From Malurus cyaneus samueli (lineage: Eukaryota > Chordata > Aves > Passeriformes > Maluridae): a stretch of DNA of 64,000 nucleotides. Below, one piece after another: positions 56,885 through 64,000 of this stretch (the first letter of the stretch is position 1; every line of letters starts with the position of its first letter). The notes under the pieces are model-generated. The model was not told the DNA's origin. It did no database searches and saw nothing but the letters and a program-made list of their open reading frames with translations. The stretch spans positions 48,053,195 through 48,117,194 of the forward strand of contig CM019237.1 in the NCBI GenBank assembly GCA_009741485.1, given 5' to 3'. The position numbers and the translations under genes are program-made.

Positions 56885-59800
56885 ATATATATTTACATGT
56901 TCCTTCCTATGGGAATCTCATGATTTTAAGACAAAGCTTGTGGGCCCTGGCTGTGAATATGTTTCTAAAAGAGTGACACAGAAAGCAAACCAGTTTGGAA
57001 GTATTACAAATGTCATAGAACAGCAACCCTGTAAATTGACAAGGCTGAGATAAATCCATCGTTTTTGCTATAAGTTAGATTGTCTTATGTAAAAGGTGCC
57101 TCATAATTCCAAGAGTTAAACTTTGACCAACATACAGAATTCAATATAACTTGATTTTCTCTGGCACGCAATTGGAGAGACCTCAACTACATCTGCGAGC
57201 AGATTCCCAACAATGCTTAGCCCACATGTAATTCCAGCCTCTTTGAAATTAAAACGTTGCTATAACAACATGGTGTATTTATTTCCATATAGCTTTCCTT
57301 TGCTTATTTCTCATCATCACTTTTTAAAATATCAGTTTCCATAACAACAGAACATAGTATCTTAAATGCACCTTTCATGCATATTTATGCAGTATAATTA
57401 AAGGTGTGGGATTGGATCAAGCTTTGCGTTGGTTTAATTCAAATCTCTTTCAGGAAACACTCCTGCACTCCCACTACAAGTAAGAGTGAATTCAGACAGG
57501 TCCAACTTTGCATTGACACTGCCTCTTGCAGTTGTGAATTTACTTAATTTTGCAATGCCTCTATTGTTAATTAAGTGTTGATGAGTCTTCTAAGTTAGAA
57601 GCTATCAGCATGGCTCACTCTCTGGGTCTTTTTCTAAGCAGTGATTTCTATTAATTATAGTTTTGTTTCTTAGCTAAGCTGATCACTCTCAGAGGAACAT
57701 GAGCCTTTCCTGAGTGAAGCAGAGAGGTGAAACAACCAGCCTGCTATCTTGTCTTTCAAAGGAGACTGACAGGCAAGGTCTTGGCTCTGAAACCACTTTT
57801 TTCCACCACTTATAGTGGTGTGACCTAAAATCACCTTGCAAAGAGAACAATATCTCCTCATGTAGATGGGGCTGTGTCCCTGAATCCTCCTTCTACATGG
57901 CAGGAATATTCAGAGGAAGAGGTGGTGACAAGTGGGACAGAGGCCCCAGCTCCCACATGCTGCTGTTCTGGCTGCAAATTGCCATGAGTGAGAGCAGCAC
58001 CAGGTCACTTCATTCAGAACTGTATTTGTCACTGGGGTGAGCATCACCCTCCATGGGCACACAGCCCATATCCTGTGAGCTTCTTCTGGAGCTTGTGAAT
58101 TCTCCAAGGACCCACTACAGGGCTCACCTAGAAGAGGAGTCAGAGAGGGATAGCACAGGGGGGAGCAAGGAAGACACTGTGATAATTGTATCTTTCATTA
58201 TTGCTGTGGGGACACTTACTATAAAAGGAAAGCAGAGATTTCTGGTTTATGGCCAATATTAATACTTTCTCATGGAGAATAATGTGTGATCTGCAGTGCC
58301 TTGAGTTAAGATATAGGGCAAAAACTGTATGAAAAATGAGATACGGAAATGATCTCTCTGACCTCCGTGCTAACTGTTTGTATGAGCATGAAAATAATCA
58401 TTGAGGAGAGGAATAGTAAAATATAGAAGTACTGATACTTTCAATTTCAGTCTTTTAACGTTGACACAGAGTCATAAGTGCAAATTACTGCAATCACTGT
58501 TCTGAGTGACTAGGTCAGGTTGATGGCACACTATTCACACATACTTCTTTAGAGAGAACTCTGCTCTGGATATTGCAGATTGTAAGGCACCACAGGCTAT
58601 CAGCTCTCTGCATGCTTATCAGAGAGATCCAGAGTTCCTGCAAAAACCCAGCTGGAGCATTCTGTGATTATCAAGTCGCAAAGGATTGGTCTTCATTATT
58701 TCTTTTCTGCTCTTATTCAATAAGCCAGTAGGGCTTTGGCTGAGGTGAGCCAGGTATCCACTGCTTCCAGCCCTTCAGCCCCTGCTTCAGCAGTTTTCAG
58801 TGCTCCCCTCGACACCTGCAGGTTTCCCAGGCAGCTGCAGTTGCAGCTGTTCAGCAATGAAGGCAGATGTGGCACAGCTGCCCTCAGGAACACCCTTGGT
58901 CTCTGCACTCAGCCATGGCAAGCTGCTCCGGGTCATAGAATGGGGCATCTTGAGGATGCCTGGATGAAACCCACCGTCAACCCCAAATGCCACCCGTGGG
59001 GTGTCTCTAGATTAAACAGAGCCATAAAGCAACCCAGTCTTTAACATGGACAGCACTTAGAGAAGTTAGATTATCCCCTAGAGGCCTGTGAATTTACAGG
59101 GATTTTTCAGATTCTTATATAGCACTTACTTAGCCTCCTACCAGACTATACAAAAATGTAGGCACACCTGTGTCCTTGCCAAACCCTTATTAGTCACACA
59201 ATATTAGGGCTGTAATCCTTTAATGGGTATATCAGTTCTTCTACACTATGGGGTTGGTGATTCCTTGCACCCAGGTCGAGGCTGGTATTACAAGATTACT
59301 CAGAAGACTACAAAAGCATTCACACCTCTCTTCCCTGAGCTGTTGGCAAGAACTCTCTCAGTAGCAGATTCCCTAACAAGACAGATGGATCTGCCCATTA
59401 ACATGATGGTTACAGATCTGTGACTCCTTATTAATAATCTAAAAGAAATATGTAATATCCTGTCCTTCTCCCCCACACTCAGATTGCCAGGACCAAGTGC
59501 TCTTTCATCACTGTGGTTAGTACTTCTGCATCTGTCATGCTGAGCTTGATCCTGGAGGTCATTAGAAGAGGGAAGCAGCTGATGTAATCAGCATTAATGA
59601 TCTACAGCCATTTGTGACTAATAAATGGTTGTAGGCATGCACTAGACAAATAAGGAGTTCAAAGATTTTCTTGGGGAGAGGGAGGGTACAGTGTCTGACA
59701 GTCCAAGACCCTGTTGGGGTACAGCAGAACTGTGTGGTTGTAGAGCTACAGTGCTGTGTCCTCTTCACAAAAGACTGCTTGACCAAAGGAGCTTCATTCT

Positions 59801-61070
59801 GACCACACCCATTTGGAGCATTTGCCAGTCTTTGTCTCAAGGCCATCTCTGCTCTCTGAGTGTAATCCACATCCAGCACAACTCCTGCTCTTGAAGAGAA
59901 GGGGAGCCAGGAGAGAGGAAGCAGGGCAGAAGGGACAGTGGCCCCACAGAAAGATCACAGTCCCCCAGGAGTGAAGCAAAGCAAGCTGAGCAAGTGCAGT
60001 GAGAGTAACCAGGATCAGCCCCCAGCTCAGCAACCACAGTGACAAGGCAGGTCCAAAGCCAAGCCATGAAGATAATCCAGCGTGGCAAGGTCAGGATTAG
60101 CAAAATATGAAGATCCATGTACGTGTGCACTCACAGTGAAGCTAAGGAAAGGACAAGTGCAACAATTTAGATATGAATTTGGGACTAGAATCAAAGGAAA
60201 ATGGCAGAATCTGTGGTTGTCGTCCCATCTATTCAAGATTAGGCTGCTTTTCCTGCTTTGAAAATGCTGGTTGTCATCAGTGGCACACTCTTTGTCCTGC
60301 TGCAGAAATATTCCACAAATCATCAAGAATTATTTGTCTGACAAAGCTGAGTGTTTCTACCCTCAGGCAGAAAGGAAAGAAGTGAAACCTATGTAGTGAG
60401 AAGAACTCCAGGGATAGGAGTGGCAGGCTGAAATCACTTTTGCTTCTGACATCAAGAGGGAAAAGCAAGTTCTTCTGGAACAGACTGTAAACCAGTTCCA
60501 GAAGAGTTGGCAGTCTGCTATGGCAGACACCTGGGATATGTCACAACCGTAAGTATCAGCCTCAAGTCCCTTGAGAAAATAAGCCAATGTGTTTCCACAT
60601 TGAATGTAACTGGAGGTGAATCCACCTGCTTCTCATGAGCATGTGCTGGAGTTTAAACACTCTTTTCTTCAGAAGTATTTTCTTCATGTAGAGGTGTCTC
60701 TTTTAGCAGCACAGTTGAGCATCTGGGTATTTTTTTTTAAAGACTGTAGCCTTGTGGAAGAAGATGAGAAGAAATGAGTAAACTTGCAACAAATCTGGGA
60801 AATACTTATATTCTGTAAAACTGATGAAATAAATGAAGACAGACATTTCTTCCTGATTCTGACAGTTAATCAGTCATGCTGGGAAATGAGACCACTGTTT
60901 CTTAGGATTTGATCAGTGGCAATAAAGTTAAGGCACAGAGAAATAGTTTGTTCATGTGCTTGGTCTTCATATGCGTGGTCTATTTTTATAGCTGAAGAAC
61001 TGCCAGTATGTATGTTTACACATGCATATGTGCATATATCTATTTATCTATCGCATATGGCCAAGGAGCT
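56885..61070. other. Unannotated noncoding DNA
   Basis: AT-rich to about 57650, then somewhat GC-richer around 58730-59000 and 59690-60060 without CpG enrichment. The overlapping frames there on both strands (up to 105 codons) have no recognisable domain. No further repeat is recognised. Confidence 0.5.
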
Positions 61071-61140
61071 CACAGTGTTACTGAGTTAGAAGGTACTTCA
61101 GAAGGTCACCTGCTCCATCCTTAAAGTAGGATTAGCACTG
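61071..61140 (-). mobile_element. Possible old CR1 3' relic
   Basis: The wording GAGTTAGAAGGTACTTCAGA, then AGGTCACCTGCTCCATCC, resembles the 'gagttggaagggacct-aggtcatc-ggtccaacc' part of minus-oriented older CR1/LINE 3' ends. Only about 50 bp are comparable and the terminal repeats are missing, so confidence is low. Confidence 0.35.
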
Positions 61141-63393
61141 GATTGAGACCAAGATGTAATATACCCTCTGTTTCCACTGGCAGGCTTGTCAGAAGGCAGG
61201 TAAAGCAGACTTGACATGACAGCTCTTTAAACTTTATTTTTTCAGCAATTATTTTTGTTCGGTGCAAGTCCTTGCTCACCTGTAGAGCCCCGAACAAACA
61301 ACAGAGTAGCTGCTCTTCAGAAAAGCAAAGTTAAACTCTCCTCAGCAGCAGAAGAGCCATCCCTGAATTATGCTGGGTGTTGTAGCAATGTTACTTGTCA
61401 CTCAACTCGTCCTTTCCTTCTCAGCTTGTGCAAGGAAGGAGAAGAGAGGGGGGAAGGAAGGTGCTGGGCTGTGCGTTGGAGCAGACGAGATGAAAATGAC
61501 CTTGTCTGGATTCTGCTTTGAGCAGCTGTATCCCTTAGCTGTGTATCCCTTAGATGTGGATTAGGTTTCCACTGACAGGCTCTGGGAGATAGGATTTCCA
61601 TTAGAATTAGGGGAAGAATATCTATTAGATAGATACAGCTCCTTATCTGCACCTTGTCTCCTTCTCAAACTGTGTGTGTGCTATCTCTCATTCTCCTTGC
61701 TTGCTCTCACAGTTCCTCTGCTCATCAGATTTGTCTTGCTCTCTTCACCTCTCCCTGGGCTCTTCCTGCAAAGATAAAATAGTTGCTTTTGCCAGACGTG
61801 GAGTGCCATTGCTTGTCCTTCGCTTTCTGTCTTTGTCTTCCAATCAAGGGGCTTGTCCTGCTGCAAAATGACTGGACCAAGCTGCACTCAGCCTGTGCAA
61901 ACCTGCAGCGTGCCTCTGCTTCCAGCAGGCACAGACAACTGCTGCTGAAACTACTTGTCCTGAGATCATCCCAGCTCTCTACCCAACACCATTAAAACTT
62001 CCTCAAACGGGGCCGACAGGTGAATGTGGGTGTGCACTCTGAGATCCCACAGAGGTCACAGCCTTGTTATACAAAGTCACCTACTAATGCTTAACCAGAA
62101 GGGGTCCTGAATCCTGAAGCTCTTTGCATTCTACTCGACAGCTGTACTGGAATAACAAAAATGGCCTCAAGGACATATGTGGTCATCACTGAAATCTGTG
62201 TTCTCATTCCTACAGTCCCTGTTGGACTCTTCACTAGCAATGTTCCTTGTGCACTGAATACCTCTTCCAAGTCTGAGCATTATGTTGGCACCAAATCTAG
62301 GAAAAGCTGATTTTACAATGCCCATAACTGAACCTCAATAACTTAACCTTTGAAATTTCATGCAAAACAAAAGGCATTGTTTTTATTTTACAGCAAGCCA
62401 AGAACCAGGGAAAATTAAACCACTCTAGTCCTGACTTTCTCAATAGGACACTAAATCGAAAAAGAAAAAAGAGTATCAAATGCAAAATATTACTGTTCAC
62501 TCAGGAAAGAGCCAGAGGAACACTTTTCACACTTTTAAAAAATAAACTCTCTAAATTGACCCATTCTGGTAAAATCACAGAATCCAGAATAGTTGCAATC
62601 AGTTCTACTTGAAGTTTTTCCTGTGGGAAGGTTGACATCTGCATTCATGTTCCCCTGAAAAGTCAAAATGCATTCTCTGGCACCCCTGAGTAACTGTGAA
62701 TTTACAGAAAGCACCACACACCAGTTTTCCTCTTCACCTTCATCTCTTGCATCCACAGGGCCCTCCAAAATATCTGCTAGCTATGCTTGTTAGAGCAGGG
62801 GGCCACAGAATAGCAAATAACATCAGCATTGTTTCAAAACACAGCTTTTTCTGAAGTTTTCCTACTGGGATTAGGAACTCTAAACATAGTAGTGTTTTAT
62901 AATGAATATCCACTCATGGATATTCATGCATGGAAATTCTGGCAAGCTGGACAGTTGTTTTGCATTTGTGTTCTCCAGCCATTGGCAAAATAATGTCTAC
63001 TCTCTCTCACATCCATATGTTTTCATGACTAAGATTAATTCCTGTGCTGCTCTCATGGTCCCTCAACTCTCATTCCACACTGATCTCCCAGAGTTGTTGT
63101 CTTTTGAGTACTGAGAGCTCCTTGAGAATAAAAAGCATTTGAAGCAGTATCTATGATGCAAAAAACCTGAAAACTTTAAGGTAAAAATACTTTCACATGA
63201 GAGAGAACATTCAGACAGTTTAGTGATAAAAGATGATGCTTCATTAAACACACAGCATTGTAGCTTCCTTCCGAAATACAAACCATACTGCATTGCTTTC
63301 TCCTTTGAACGGCAACATTCAAAATTGTTCAGTTTTTCAGCTGGGAAAGCTTGCTCATTTCTCTCGCCATTGCATTCTTTTTTTTTTTACTCC
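61141..63393. other. Unannotated noncoding DNA
   Basis: No gene or repeat is recognised apart from the hairpin at 62902. The 88-codon plus frame at 61255-61521 and its overlapping neighbours show no motif. Confidence 0.5.
62902..62927. repeat. Perfect 11-bp hairpin, 4-nt loop
   Basis: ATGAATATCCA, loop CTCA, TGGATATTCAT. This is the longest perfect short inverted repeat I found in the window. The right arm is followed by GCATGGAAATTC, which partly echoes it. Confidence 0.88.
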
Positions 63394-64000
63394 TGTGAGG
63401 AGCTATTTTAATCTTGGTTTGCCTCAACGCTGACTTGTCAGAGGCATGTGGGGGAAGGGATGCACACGTGCTGCCTGCAGGAGGCAAACAGCAGATGGGT
63501 GAAGCCTTGTCTCTGGGGGGATTTCGCCTGGCAACACCTCACATGGGCACCTGGAGACACTGCTCTCCCCAGAGACATCTCTCCAATTGGATGGTGGAAG
63601 GGCTCCACCAATGGAAGAAGGTTGGACTGGACCAATGGTCTCCTGGTCAGCAGGCAGACTTTGGGAGGAGCCAGGGGGTATAAAAATCAATGGTGCCATG
63701 AGCCTTTGGAACTGAGTTTTGGGGGTGCTGGGCTTTGGGGGAGCTGACTTTGGCCTGCCTGGGTTTTGCTCTCGCCAGCTCTCACTCGGCCCCATGTATC
63801 AGCCTTCCCTCCTGGGCCTCGGCAGGACTGGCTGCCATCTGAGCTTTGTGTGCAGCGTCTGCCTCACCCCGCTCCTTCGCTGACCCAGCCACCGCCTGTC
63901 CCGCCTGAGCCACCTACCTGCGCCATCTGCCTGCCTTCGACCTCACCCACCACCATGATCCTCGCTTTGACTGCACCCAGGATCCCGGTCCTGTCCGAGT
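63394..64000 (+). mobile_element. Promoter-like sequence, probable ERV LTR, cut by window end
   Basis: A sharp change to GC-rich sequence begins after a T run (63379-63388), with a possible TG start at 63394. Three CCAAT motifs (63583, 63608, 63632) precede a consensus TATA box, GGTATAAAAATC (63679-63686), the arrangement of a retroviral U3. Downstream sequence is C-rich, and from about 63770 CpG becomes frequent (CTCGGCC, GCGTCTG, CCGCTCCTTCGC, CCCGGTCCTGTCCGAG), in contrast to the rest of the window. A TATA-type cellular promoter with a CpG-rich first exon is the main alternative. The sequence ends before a polyadenylation signal or LTR terminus could be seen. Confidence 0.5.

Noticed and set aside
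1..64000. CRISPR arrays, operons, bacterial promoters or ribosome-binding sites
   Set aside because: The window is vertebrate nuclear DNA with CR1 and ERV repeats; no regularly spaced direct repeats were seen.
1..64000. tRNA or small-RNA genes
   Set aside because: No pol III B-box (GGTTCGAATCC-type) with a matching A-box, and no U6, 7SK or U1-like sequence was found by eye.

Overview
This window looks like avian nuclear DNA. The clearest markers are three recognisable CR1 (chicken repeat 1) non-LTR retrotransposon copies, including a 1 kb copy at about 26105-27098 with the typical CR1 3' terminus, and a bird-type ERVL solo LTR at 51813-52415. The endogenous-retrovirus LTRs resemble families common in songbirds, so a passerine is plausible, but that is inference. 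The DNA is AT-rich, CpG-poor and repeat-poor. There is one 20-base run of N (19680-19699), an assembly gap.

I could not support any protein-coding gene, tRNA, rRNA or other known RNA gene. The longest ATG-initiated frames (171 codons at 5406-5921 minus, 145 codons at 24443-24880 plus) have no domain I recognise and are about the length expected by chance. The window is best read as a gene-poor intergenic region or the inside of a very large intron. Several short open segments carry good splice signals (12949-12988, 17849-17914, 47093-47162, 50208-50269, 50879-50908). They are given as low-confidence exon candidates because such AG/GT pairs also arise by chance in 64 kb.

Layout: 1-2586 unique DNA. 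2587-2998 is a complete solo LTR on the minus strand with inverted ends and a CTAT target duplication. 2999-7779 is unique DNA holding two diverged copies of a segment of about 140 bp (5110, 5930). 7780-8335 is a minus-strand ERV LTR with an adjoining possible primer-binding site and leader. 8336-18336 is unique DNA with a MIR-like relic and a consensus TATA box near 16.3-16.7 kb. 18337-18430 is a palindromic hAT-like MITE relic. 23252-24030 is a probable LTR-type repeat with raised CpG. 26105-27098 is CR1. 27099-51812 is a long repeat-poor stretch containing several perfect palindromes, a pyrimidine tract and possible conserved noncoding segments. 51813-52415 is the ERVL LTR, followed by two perfect hairpins. 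55365-55587 and 56756-56884 are CR1 ends in opposite orientations. 63394-64000 is a CCAAT/TATA-bearing, CpG-rich sequence running off the window, most likely the start of another LTR, or else a promoter.

No undescribed biological system is visible. The most checkable oddities are the perfect short inverted repeats (more arms of 10 bp or longer than a random sequence of this size should hold), the duplicated 5.1/5.9 kb segment, the candidate microexons and the terminal promoter-like sequence.
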